Of a stretch of 64,000 nt of DNA, positions 31,501 through 38,940 are shown one piece after another. Numbering within the stretch: the first letter of the stretch is position 1; every line of letters begins with the position of its first letter. The notes below the pieces were generated by a model. That model ran no database searches, was not told the DNA's origin, and was given only the letters and a program-made list of their open reading frames with translations. This DNA comes from an uncultured Prevotellaceae bacterium (GTDB taxonomy: Bacteria > Bacteroidota > Bacteroidia > Bacteroidales > Bacteroidaceae). The position numbers were made by a program, and so were the translations under genes. Location of the stretch: positions 97,393 to 161,392 of the forward strand of contig ONDS01000010.1 in NCBI GenBank assembly GCA_900316685.1. The letters run 5' to 3'.

Positions 31501-33432
31501 ATGATGGTAAGAAATTTGTTTAGTCACGAAATGTGGATGGGTTTAGCTCTTGGCCTTCTCCTTATACCAACGGGGATACAAGCGCAAGATATGGATGAGT
31601 CTCCACAACCTCTTGGTGGAGCGGTTGATGAACAGGCTTTAGTCTGTTCGGATAATCCTGAATTATTGGATGAGTCTGATGATTCAGGGATTTTCGATGT
31701 TTCGGAGTACTCTGGTTCCTCCGATACCTCTGAGAATTCCGAGGCTTCCGAGAATTCCGAGATATCAGAGAACTTAGATTCTTCTGAGAAATCCGAGTCT
31801 TCCGAGACATCCGAGTCCTCCGAGAATTCCGACCTCTCTGATTTCTCCGAGTCCTCCGAACCCACCTTCACCATGCCATTGATGAGTCTCAACGAGAAAT
31901 TCAACATTAGCCAACATGCCTTAGGCAACGACAAACCTTATTATAAATTCCTCGACGATATTTCGTGGGTGGGTGTTCCGCTTTTCGTGGCGGGTATCAT
32001 CGCTAAAAGTGAGAAAAGGGCCTTCCGACAGGATTACAACAATGTCCATGGTAACACGCGCTTGGTCCTCGACTTCAAAACCGAGGTTGATAACTATACG
32101 CAGTATTTGCCACCACTGTTGGCGGTAGGACTGAAACTTGGTGGGGTAGAGGGCAGGTCGGATTGGCCCAGGTTCCTCGTTTCTTCTGCCATTTCGTATG
32201 GCGCAATGGCCCTGCTGGTCAACTCCATCAAATATACGGCGAAAGAGATGCGGCCGGATGGCTCCACCGCTAACTCATGGCCTTCGGGACACACCGCCAC
32301 GGCATTTGTGGGGGCTACCATCCTTCATAAGGAATATGGACTGACGGAATCGCCATGGTATTCTGTTCTCGGTTATGCTACGGCTACTGCCACGGGTATC
32401 ATGCGTGTGCTCAACAACAGACACTGGGTGAGCGATGTGCTCTCAGGTGCGGGCATCGGTATCATGTCGGGTGAGTTGGGATATGCCTTGGCTGACCTCA
32501 TATTCAAAGGGAAGGGGCTAAGGAAGGGTGACCTGGGTATCAGGCCGAGCATGAATAGAGACCATCCTTCTTTCTTCGATGTATTCATGGGTATTGGACT
32601 GGGAGCCAACAACCTCAATTTCGATTTGTCCGAATATGGCATGGAGGATGAGATAACAGGAGAAAAGGAGGACATCTCTTTCAATCTCAAATTCGCTACG
32701 GCTACCGTCGTGGGTGTCGAAGGGGCTTATTTCTTCAATAAGTATGTGGGCATCGGCGGACGATTCAAAGTGACCTCGTCACCTATCAAGGGATGGGACA
32801 AAGTGGCTGATTACATGACTAAAGACCTTGATGAGGCCATAGGGGAACTGAAAGATGAACCGGAAATGAACGATTTTATTACCAGTCGTGAGTTCAATAT
32901 CATCAGCGACCACCTCACTGAATTTACGGCCGATGCGGGCGTCTATTTCAATTTCCCTCTCAGCGACAGGTTTGCCATCGGGGCAAAAGCACTAATGGGA
33001 AGAAGCATTATGCAGGAACTCGATATGGACCTCACAATCTCCGGTAATAAGAAAAACTTCTTCTACGATTTGGAGATCCTCCAAAACGAAGTGGTGGATT
33101 TCTCTGCCAATGTAACCGATGCAGGGGAACAATTCACAACCCAGTGGGACTTCTTGACCGTAGGGGCTGACAACTCCACAAAATTCGGTACGGGCATTTC
33201 TCTCACCTATTCATACAAGAACAATTTCTGCTGGAAAGTGTTCTGCGATTACGACTATTCCAAGAAAACGTATACCATGAAGCTCGACCCCTATGAATTT
33301 GTCAAGCAAGGCATTCCCGGCATGGTTGACGTGTTGGTTATGATGGGCGAAAACGTCGATCCTATCGAAAAAAGAATTGAAAAGAAGATGAACCGGTTCG
33401 TTCTGGGTGCATCTTTCTCCGTGGCGTTCTAA
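31501..33432 (+). CDS. PAP2-family phosphatase fused to a beta-barrel-like domain
   Basis: The start at 31501 follows a TATTTTTG box (31471-31478). The 643-residue protein has a signal peptide (ending TGIQAQ), a Ser/Glu/Asp-rich low-complexity stretch at about 58-122 built from SEASENSEISEN-like units, a PAP2 domain with all three motifs (KYTAKEMRP, about 243; PSGH, about 260; NRHWVSD, about 307), and a C-terminal region of alternating strands (about 360-643) ending in an aromatic Phe (FVLGASFSVAF) like outer membrane barrels. PAP2 enzymes remove phosphate from lipids such as lipid A or undecaprenyl pyrophosphate. The layout suggests an outer-membrane-anchored phosphatase. Confidence 0.85.
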   Translation: MMVRNLFSHEMWMGLALGLLLIPTGIQAQDMDESPQPLGGAVDEQALVCSDNPELLDESDDSGIFDVSEYSGSSDTSENSEASENSEISENLDSSEKSESSETSESSENSDLSDFSESSEPTFTMPLMSLNEKFNISQHALGNDKPYYKFLDDISWVGVPLFVAGIIAKSEKRAFRQDYNNVHGNTRLVLDFKTEVDNYTQYLPPLLAVGLKLGGVEGRSDWPRFLVSSAISYGAMALLVNSIKYTAKEMRPDGSTANSWPSGHTATAFVGATILHKEYGLTESPWYSVLGYATATATGIMRVLNNRHWVSDVLSGAGIGIMSGELGYALADLIFKGKGLRKGDLGIRPSMNRDHPSFFDVFMGIGLGANNLNFDLSEYGMEDEITGEKEDISFNLKFATATVVGVEGAYFFNKYVGIGGRFKVTSSPIKGWDKVADYMTKDLDEAIGELKDEPEMNDFITSREFNIISDHLTEFTADAGVYFNFPLSDRFAIGAKALMGRSIMQELDMDLTISGNKKNFFYDLEILQNEVVDFSANVTDAGEQFTTQWDFLTVGADNSTKFGTGISLTYSYKNNFCWKVFCDYDYSKKTYTMKLDPYEFVKQGIPGMVDVLVMMGENVDPIEKRIEKKMNRFVLGASFSVAF

Positions 33433-33471
33433 AGCCGATAAGCTCAAACTCCTGTTTGATGAAGATAAAGT

Positions 33472-33499
33472 GAGGACCATGCCGACAGGCATGGTCCTC
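33472..33499 (+). terminator. Hairpin downstream of the PAP2 gene
   Basis: GAGGACCATGCC, loop GACA, GGCATGGTCCTC: a perfect 12-bp stem 40 bp after the stop. No T-run, so termination is uncertain. Confidence 0.5.
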
Positions 33500-33734
33500 T
33501 GCGCCTATGCTACCTTTGCGTCATGTTGGTGCGACAAAAAATGACGCCCCTCGCCTGATTGTCGCAAGAATTGGGATGTGTCGCAACAACTTGTGGAAAA
33601 TGAACTTGGATATGATATAGAATGTGGGAAAACAGTTCTATCTTTGTATCGGAAAAAGGATGGAAAGATGTCTCTTCAGACGCCATCGTTTAATAACAAC
33701 TGATAATTACAAAACAACAAAAATATTTGAAGAC

Positions 33735-34466
33735 ATGAAAAAAATGATTTTTTGCATCCTTTGCGCATTTTTGTCGGTCAGCGTCAACGCGCAAATCATG
33801 AAAGTGGCTGACTTGGAAAAGTACGCCAAAAGCAGGTATGGTGATAGGTGGCTCGATGCCGCGTTCAACCTGGCAAGGGAAATCACCTTCGACAAAAATC
33901 AGTCGCTCTCTTATCAGGAGGTGATACAAGCTCCGGGAAAGACCAAACAACAACTATATGTGGCGCTCAATTATTGGGCTACGGCTACCTTCCGCGACAA
34001 ACAGGCCATCACGCTGAACGATAAGGAAGAAGGTTGCATCATCATCTCTTCCACCATTCCGGCTATCGTGGAACACATGGGTACGCTCAATGCCTATTCA
34101 GTAAGCATCACGCCTATTATCAGGATGGATATCAAGGATGGAAAGGTCAGGGTAACCTATACCGTGCAGAACTACGACATACTGAACAATGTGGGGGCGG
34201 GATGGCTCGGTATTCCTTTCGACGACAACCAGGGACGCTCGTCGTATGGCGATGGCAAACGCATGAAAGACGACAAGACGGACCGTAACCTCTATGACGA
34301 GCAGTGGGAGATAGCCCATCATTATCCGTTCGTGCAGAAGGATCCGCAAAAACGTACTTGTGCCAAGGCGCTCGTCATGACACATGCCTATTCCAATGCC
34401 GTATTGGACAAAATAGAAGAAGCGGTCAAAAACGGAATCGTCGGCAATGAGGATGACGACTGGTAA
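33735..34466 (+). CDS. Exported DUF4468-like protein, 243 aa
   Basis: The start at 33735 is set by a TATCTTTG box at 33639-33646, downstream of the alternative ATG at 33624. A signal peptide (MKKMIFCILCAFLSVSVNA) precedes a domain with QQLYVALNYWATATFRDKQ and EEGCIIISSTIP, then IRMDIKDGKVRVTYTVQNYD, the pattern of DUF4468 (a TBP-like fold common in Bacteroidales exported proteins). The C-terminus is acidic (NEDDDW). Function unknown. Confidence 0.78.
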   Translation: MKKMIFCILCAFLSVSVNAQIMKVADLEKYAKSRYGDRWLDAAFNLAREITFDKNQSLSYQEVIQAPGKTKQQLYVALNYWATATFRDKQAITLNDKEEGCIIISSTIPAIVEHMGTLNAYSVSITPIIRMDIKDGKVRVTYTVQNYDILNNVGAGWLGIPFDDNQGRSSYGDGKRMKDDKTDRNLYDEQWEIAHHYPFVQKDPQKRTCAKALVMTHAYSNAVLDKIEEAVKNGIVGNEDDDW

Positions 34467-34469
34467 TCC

Positions 34470-34720
34470 CCTCCTTTCCAAGTAATCATCCTCCCCTCCT
34501 TTTCAAACGATCTTCCTCCCCTCCTTTTCCAAGTAATCATCTTCCCCTCCTTTTCCAAGTAATCATCCTCCCCTCCTTTTCCAAGTAATCATCCTCCCCT
34601 CCTTTTCCAAGTAATCATCCTCCCCTCCTTTTCCAAAGGAGGGGTAGGGGTGGTTTGTCAAACAATGTCCCAACCTCTTTTCCCCCTCCCTCCCTTCGGG
34701 AGGGCCGGGGTGGGTTTTAG
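34470..34720. repeat. Half-palindrome array with full module A and module B
   Basis: Six tandem units of about 27 bp (CCCCTCCTTTTCCAAGTAAT plus CATCCT) lead to one complete module A (from about 34625, with AAAGGAGGGGTAGGGGTGG) and a module B (CCCTCCCTTCGGGAGGGCCG). No gene. It lies between two convergent genes. Confidence 0.92.
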
Positions 34721-34723
34721 GTT

Positions 34724-35311
34724 TTAGTCTTTAAGCCTTCTCTCAATCTCTTCCCAATTAACAATCTGCCAAAGTGCCGTCAGATGGTCGGGGCGACGAT
34801 TCTGATAGTCAAGGTAGTAAGCATGTTCCCACACATCAAAAGTGAGTAGGGGTTTCAGCCCACGTTGTATGGGATTGGCGGCATTCGTCTCCTGGGTGAT
34901 GACGAGTTTGCCATCCTTGTCGGCTGACAGCCATACCCATCCTGAACCGAAAAGTGTCGCCCCTTTCTGTACAAACTCTTTTTGGAACGCATCAAAAGAT
35001 CCAAACTGTTCATTGATGGCATCCAACAATATTCCTTTTGGCGCATTATTCGCAGATGGGCTCTTGAACTGTAAGAAGTAAAGGTTATGGTTGAGTATCT
35101 GCCCGGCGTTGTTGAGGATGCTACCTGTTGACTTACAGACAACCTCCTCAAGTGTGGCCTCTTCAAAACCACTGCCTGCAAGCAATCCGTTAAGATTGTT
35201 CACGTATGCAGCCAAATGCTTACCGTGATGAAAACCTATGGTCTCTTTACTAACAACTGGCTCCAGCGCATCCTCTTTATATGGGAGCACCATTAATTTA
35301 AATTTATCCAT
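34724..35311 (-). CDS. sodB: Superoxide dismutase (Fe/Mn)
   Basis: Translation is taken to start at 35311 (MDKFKLMVLPYKEDALEPVV), giving 195 residues; longer versions would include a TATATTTG promoter box (35345-35338). Metal ligands are recognisable: His in TIGFHHGKH, His in ILNHNLYF, Asp and His in FDVWEHAYYLDYQN. GSGWVWLSAD is the conserved Trp-rich segment. The enzyme removes superoxide, useful to an anaerobe exposed to air. Gene symbol is by family; Fe versus Mn use (cambialistic in Bacteroides relatives) cannot be told. Confidence 0.95.
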   Translation of the reverse strand: MDKFKLMVLPYKEDALEPVVSKETIGFHHGKHLAAYVNNLNGLLAGSGFEEATLEEVVCKSTGSILNNAGQILNHNLYFLQFKSPSANNAPKGILLDAINEQFGSFDAFQKEFVQKGATLFGSGWVWLSADKDGKLVITQETNAANPIQRGLKPLLTFDVWEHAYYLDYQNRRPDHLTALWQIVNWEEIERRLKD

Positions 35312-35387
35312 AATCATGTGTTTTTGTTGATATGTTGCAAATATAATCAAAAACTTGATATTTTGATAATGTGTCAATAGAAAGAAT

Positions 35388-35422
35388 GCAAAAAAAGTGG
35401 TGTATCCTTTGATACACCACTT
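35388..35422 (-). terminator. Rho-independent terminator of the zinc-ribbon gene cluster
   Basis: On the minus strand AAGTGGTGTATC (35422-35411), loop, GATACACCACTT (35406-35395), then TTTTT. It lies after the last zinc-ribbon gene and before the sod promoter. Confidence 0.88.
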
Positions 35423-35499
35423 ATTGTTGGTAATTCGTCTATTCGCATTCGGTGTCTTAAAGCTTAAATCGTAATTCTGAGATACCATTGATATTTTAT

Positions 35500-35877
35500 T
35501 TAGTCATTATCTCCTTTAAAAATGTAATATAATGTCATTATACCAAAAACCGTACAACCAATACCAGCAACCCATCCATTGAAAATAATTACATCATAGA
35601 AATGATGAAGTATATAACATAATATTGCATATCCAATTCCTACATAGTAGAACATTTTGTATACTACTTTAAATATGATGGATTCTTTATGATTATGATC
35701 ATTACCATTACCATAATTGTCATCATCATTATAGGAATCGATATGGTCATCCGTTGTGCCTTTTTGTTGGCTATTCTGATTATATTCATCCAGCCATTCG
35801 CCACAATGTTTACACTTCTTGGCAACAGCCAAAATCTCTTCACCGCAATATGGGCATCTTTTTGTTTCTTGTTCCAT
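35500..35877 (-). CDS. Zinc-ribbon membrane protein 1, 125 aa
   Basis: Residues 1-29 form a zinc ribbon (KRCPYCGEEILAVAKKCKHC, Cys8, 11, 22, 25) nearly identical to those of two other proteins in this cluster. An Asn/Asp/His-rich linker (DHIDSYNDDDNYGNGNDHNH) and two membrane segments follow (VGIGYAILCYILHHF; GWVAGIGCTVFGIMTLYYIF). The ribbon would be cytoplasmic. It is the last gene of the cluster, before a terminator. No known function; the domain type is common in Bacteroidales membrane proteins. Confidence 0.8.
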   Translation of the reverse strand: MEQETKRCPYCGEEILAVAKKCKHCGEWLDEYNQNSQQKGTTDDHIDSYNDDDNYGNGNDHNHKESIIFKVVYKMFYYVGIGYAILCYILHHFYDVIIFNGWVAGIGCTVFGIMTLYYIFKGDND

Positions 35878-35910
35878 AGTCGTTTATAATTGTTTGAATA
35901 ACATGATAAA

Positions 35911-36717
35911 CTATTGTTTCTTTATTTGCCCTTCCTTTTTGTATATTACAGTACCATCTTCTTCTTTGATTGTGATGGTATTGGTATCATAATTAACATC
36001 AAAGATAGTTCTAATTTCCATCTTTTGTGCATTTTCTTGCTCTTCTATCATCCCATTCTCAAGGCTGTCTTGTAGTTCTACAATAGCAGTCTTATCTACA
36101 ATATTAGAATCGTAATACCCCTCAACAAAGGTCCAGTCGAGAGAAGTTCCGGTGATTGTAATCTTATCACCGTCTTGTACCCATAAACCTTCAGATTGCA
36201 TTTCGTATTTCAAAGTTGCAAGTAGTGAATTATCATATTCGGGCAACAAAATGGAAAAAGTAAAAGTGCCATTCTCACTTACAGTCATATCTGAATTAAA
36301 ACATGATGTACCTCTGGCTGTTGCTCTTACTTTGTATTGTACGAAATCTATAGTAATAGTTGAGTCTTTCACAACCTCAATTGTCCATTTCCCTTCTATG
36401 GATGGCATCTTGTCACGACTCAAGAAAAGATATGCCAAAAAGCCTACGATGATAAGGATGATACCGCCACCTAATCCTAATAAAAATGGCTGACGCTTTT
36501 TGTTCCATGATTGTAATGGTGAGGGAGGGGCTTCTGGTGGTATTGCGGCATTCGAAACTTGAATGTTGTCATTTTTTCTAGGCTGATATCCACTTGTCGT
36601 ATCCCCTCTTTGCCTCATGTGTGCTGTGTCAAGCCATTCCCCACAATGCCTGCACTTCTTGGCAACTTCCATAATTTCTTCGCCACAATATGGGCATCTC
36701 GTTACTTTCGGTTCCAT
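35911..36717 (-). CDS. Zinc-ribbon membrane protein 2 with large exported domain, 268 aa
   Basis: Start at 36717 (MEPKVTRCPYCGEEIMEVAK) places the zinc ribbon at the same residues (Cys8, 11, 22, 25) as in its neighbours. One membrane segment lies at about 92-114 (LLGLGGGIILIIVGFLAYLF). The C-terminal half is a beta-rich domain (GKWTIEVVKDSTITIDFVQY; NGTFTFSILLPEY; DKITITGTSLDWTF) resembling lipocalin-like lipoproteins of this phylum. The ribbon would be inside and the barrel in the periplasm. AT-rich. Confidence 0.78.
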   Translation of the reverse strand: MEPKVTRCPYCGEEIMEVAKKCRHCGEWLDTAHMRQRGDTTSGYQPRKNDNIQVSNAAIPPEAPPSPLQSWNKKRQPFLLGLGGGIILIIVGFLAYLFLSRDKMPSIEGKWTIEVVKDSTITIDFVQYKVRATARGTSCFNSDMTVSENGTFTFSILLPEYDNSLLATLKYEMQSEGLWVQDGDKITITGTSLDWTFVEGYYDSNIVDKTAIVELQDSLENGMIEEQENAQKMEIRTIFDVNYDTNTITIKEEDGTVIYKKEGQIKKQ

Positions 36718-36783
36718 AATAAAATATGATAAGACACTATAATCTTTTTCTCCGTCTATGCACAACTTGATTGCGAAAAGACT

Positions 36784-37452
36784 TTAGTCATATTCCCTCA
36801 ATCCACCTATATAAGTAAGAGCAACTCCTATAGCTCCAAAATAGACGGGTGACATTCTCCCCATACCTGTCATGTCAATGTTGAAGAAATTGCCAAGAAC
36901 AAAGTCCAAAGTGGCTAATAAATAGAATAAAATTGATAGATAAAAGCATACTTTCTTAAATGTGGAGGTTTCTTCCGCCGTTTCCTCTTCCTCTTCGACG
37001 TTATCTTCATATACGGACTGCTGTTGGGAGAATTGTTGATAGGGTATGCCATTAGGATTTGCAGCCTGTTGATACTGAGGCTGATTGGCAAAGAGCGATT
37101 GCAACTCGCTTATTTGCGAAGCAGGCACCCACTCGTTCCTTCCTTGCTCCCAAACCCATGTGTAGGGCGTAATCTGTAGGTTACGTAGGTCTTCAATGGT
37201 GAAGGGTCCTTGTTGTTGGTCATTGACTGAAATATAGTATTGCATGGTAGTCAGGTCTGGAGAGGGAACTGAAGATGAAGTGGTATTCATCACCTGAATA
37301 TTGTCTGCTCCTCTTGGCGAGTTATTTCCAGTGGTATTTGCTTCTGGTGTAATGTCTTCTGTATTAAGCCATTCACCACAATATTTACACTTTTTGGCAA
37401 CAGCCAAAATCTCTTCGCCACAATACGGGCATCTTTTTGTTTCATTTTCCAT
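36784..37452 (-). CDS. Zinc-ribbon and GYF_2 domain membrane protein 3, 222 aa
   Basis: The N-terminal zinc ribbon (KRCPYCGEEILAVAKKCKYC) is followed by a GYF_2 domain at about 71-125 (QYYISVNDQQQGPFTIEDLR; TYVWEQ-like WVWEQGRNEWVPASQI), a Gln-rich and Glu-rich linker, and two membrane segments near the C-terminus. GYF_2 domains are putative protein- or peptide-binding modules. Combination of ribbon, GYF_2 and membrane anchor suggests a membrane scaffold, but no role is known. Confidence 0.8.
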   Translation of the reverse strand: MENETKRCPYCGEEILAVAKKCKYCGEWLNTEDITPEANTTGNNSPRGADNIQVMNTTSSSVPSPDLTTMQYYISVNDQQQGPFTIEDLRNLQITPYTWVWEQGRNEWVPASQISELQSLFANQPQYQQAANPNGIPYQQFSQQQSVYEDNVEEEEETAEETSTFKKVCFYLSILFYLLATLDFVLGNFFNIDMTGMGRMSPVYFGAIGVALTYIGGLREYD

Positions 37453-37509
37453 ATAATCGAATTGTTATTAAGATGAATAATAAGAATAATTAGCATCTAC
37501 GTGCTGTAG

Positions 37510-37860
37510 TTACTCCAATTCACCGGTTAATAAAACCTTGATGCTAAATACTATTGTTCCAATACATAGTAACAGCATTCCCCATTGTATCAGAGGCGCA
37601 TCAAAATATTTGGTATCTTTGTTAACACCGTAGAACTTCTTGTTGATACGCACTAATACTATATCTCCAGTGAGGATAAAACTTTCTGAATCTGTTGTTA
37701 TTACGTCAGCAGGTGCCACATAACTTGCCGCTTGTATTAATGTGCGTTCTCCACTAGTAAATTCATGTCCCCATACAATATGCCATCCACCAAATTTAAA
37801 AAGGAGGAAAGCAATGACAAGGCAAACAGCAAAAGTGCTTAATCTTTCTGTTATTTCCAT
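37510..37860 (-). CDS. Small membrane protein in the zinc-ribbon cluster, 116 aa
   Basis: Two membrane segments (LSTFAVCLVIAFLLFKFGGW near the N-terminus; LIQWGMLLLCIGTIVFSIKV near the C-terminus) flank a loop of about 60 residues with beta-strand character (VITTDSESFILTGDIVLVRI). No known family. It sits between the lipoprotein gene and the zinc-ribbon genes on the same strand with short gaps, so it is probably part of one transcript. Confidence 0.65.
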   Translation of the reverse strand: MEITERLSTFAVCLVIAFLLFKFGGWHIVWGHEFTSGERTLIQAASYVAPADVITTDSESFILTGDIVLVRINKKFYGVNKDTKYFDAPLIQWGMLLLCIGTIVFSIKVLLTGELE

Positions 37861-37872
37861 AGTCGTTTCTGT

Positions 37873-38415
37873 TTATATTATTCGTTTTGCTTTTGCTGTC
37901 TTGTTAAAACCGAATCCTATGCGTTCTGTTGTTTCCCACCTTAGTTCAAGTCCTTCAACTCGGGCATTCGCTAATCCAATTACTTGCCCTTCTTTTTCAG
38001 CGTCATCCAAATCTCTATTGGATTTGGAAAACTCTTCTTTATACTGTTCTATTTCTTCTTTCTCATCCCCTTCATTGCTTGTTACTTGAAGTGACTCCAG
38101 ATCATATCTTCTCCATAGGCAATATCCTTTTGTGGTATTTAGTGTCTTGTCATCCACTTCTGTCAGCCCATATTCCCCATCAATTGAAACAACTGAAGAC
38201 TGTTTCCCATTTTGATAGGTGGTAATAGTTTCAGTGAAAACAGCATCAGCTTTTAGGTCTAATATCAATTCCATACTAGAACCATCTTCGTACACACTAT
38301 CTCTAGAAAAGATTTCCCATTTGCCGATATAAGTGTCAATCAACGTCTTACCGCCACAGGAAAAAAGTGTCAGTGCAATAACCAAAGCACAAATAGTACA
38401 TAATAATTTTCTCAT
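37873..38415 (-). CDS. Lipoprotein at the head of the zinc-ribbon cluster, 180 aa
   Basis: Lipobox in MRKLLCTICALVIALTLFSC followed by GGK. The mature domain (YIGKWEIFSRDSVYEDGSSM; MELILDLKADAVFTETITTY; SIDGEYGLTEVDDKTL) is a lipocalin-like barrel pattern common in Bacteroidales, with a charged helical insertion (EEIEQYKEEFSKSNRDLDDA). Its beta-rich part resembles the exported half of zinc-ribbon protein 2. It lies just downstream of the 6S-like RNA on the same strand and 12 bp upstream of the small membrane protein. Confidence 0.7.
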   Translation of the reverse strand: MRKLLCTICALVIALTLFSCGGKTLIDTYIGKWEIFSRDSVYEDGSSMELILDLKADAVFTETITTYQNGKQSSVVSIDGEYGLTEVDDKTLNTTKGYCLWRRYDLESLQVTSNEGDEKEEIEQYKEEFSKSNRDLDDAEKEGQVIGLANARVEGLELRWETTERIGFGFNKTAKAKRII

Positions 38416-38434
38416 TTCTTATGACCCTATGCCC

Positions 38435-38660
38435 TCCAGCTACCACAAGAGCGTTAATAAATATGTAGAAGCGTGGAACTGATTAGCCACTTCTTCTGAT
38501 GGAGGTCGTAGGAAAACCTTGTAATGTAGATGCAGCAATCAGTCCACGCTATGCGTGAACCGTTATCACTGTCCTTGCATTACAATTGGAAGTTTCCTAC
38601 GTTTCCATCAGCAAGTCGAGCATAACGCTTCCTTATTTCAAATAGTCTTGTTCTGAAGAA
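38435..38660 (-). ncRNA. 6S RNA-like long hairpin RNA
   Basis: Both ends and many interior segments pair into one long irregular rod: ACAAGA/TCTTGT and AGCGTTA/TAACGCT at the base (plus-strand 38445-38456 with 38633-38651), then a large bubble, CTGATGGA/TCCATCAG (38496-38503 with 38604-38611), CGTAGGAAA/TTTCCTACG, TTGTAAT/ATTACAA and an apical CACGC/GCGTG hairpin. The bubble's longer strand can form a small side hairpin (GTGG/CCAC). This is the 6S layout (closing stem, central bubble, terminal stem) that mimics an open promoter and binds housekeeping RNA polymerase. A TATATTTG box at 38673-38666 supports the minus strand. No coding frame fits. Confidence 0.6.
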
Positions 38661-38785
38661 CTTTGCAAATATACACTTTTTTTTTTCAAAAAAAAAATAA
38701 TTCCAGCAAAAAAACGATATCGAGAATGAATGCGCTCATAAATATATGGTAATTATCCCATATTCATGGCAATTCGTGAAAAATA

Positions 38786-38816
38786 ACAGGAGCACCCGAA
38801 CATCGGATGCTCCTGT
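38786..38816 (-). terminator. Terminator of the pyruvate:ferredoxin oxidoreductase gene
   Basis: ACAGGAGCA, mismatch, CCGA, loop ACA, TCGG, mismatch, TGCTCCTGT; on the minus strand it is followed by TATTTTTC. It lies 125 bp after the stop at 38941. Confidence 0.75.
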
Positions 38817-38940
38817 ATATAGCGAGAAGAATTCGTTTTATTCGTGTAATTCGTTGTCGTAACGCTAAATTGTTATAACAACATCTCGTTAGAACGTTAG
38901 AACTTTAGAACGAATAAACGAAACAATGAATCATACTTTC

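Noticed and set aside
33624-33734. Upstream start for the DUF4468-like protein
   Set aside because: It precedes the promoter box at 33639-33646, and the signal peptide starts at 33735.
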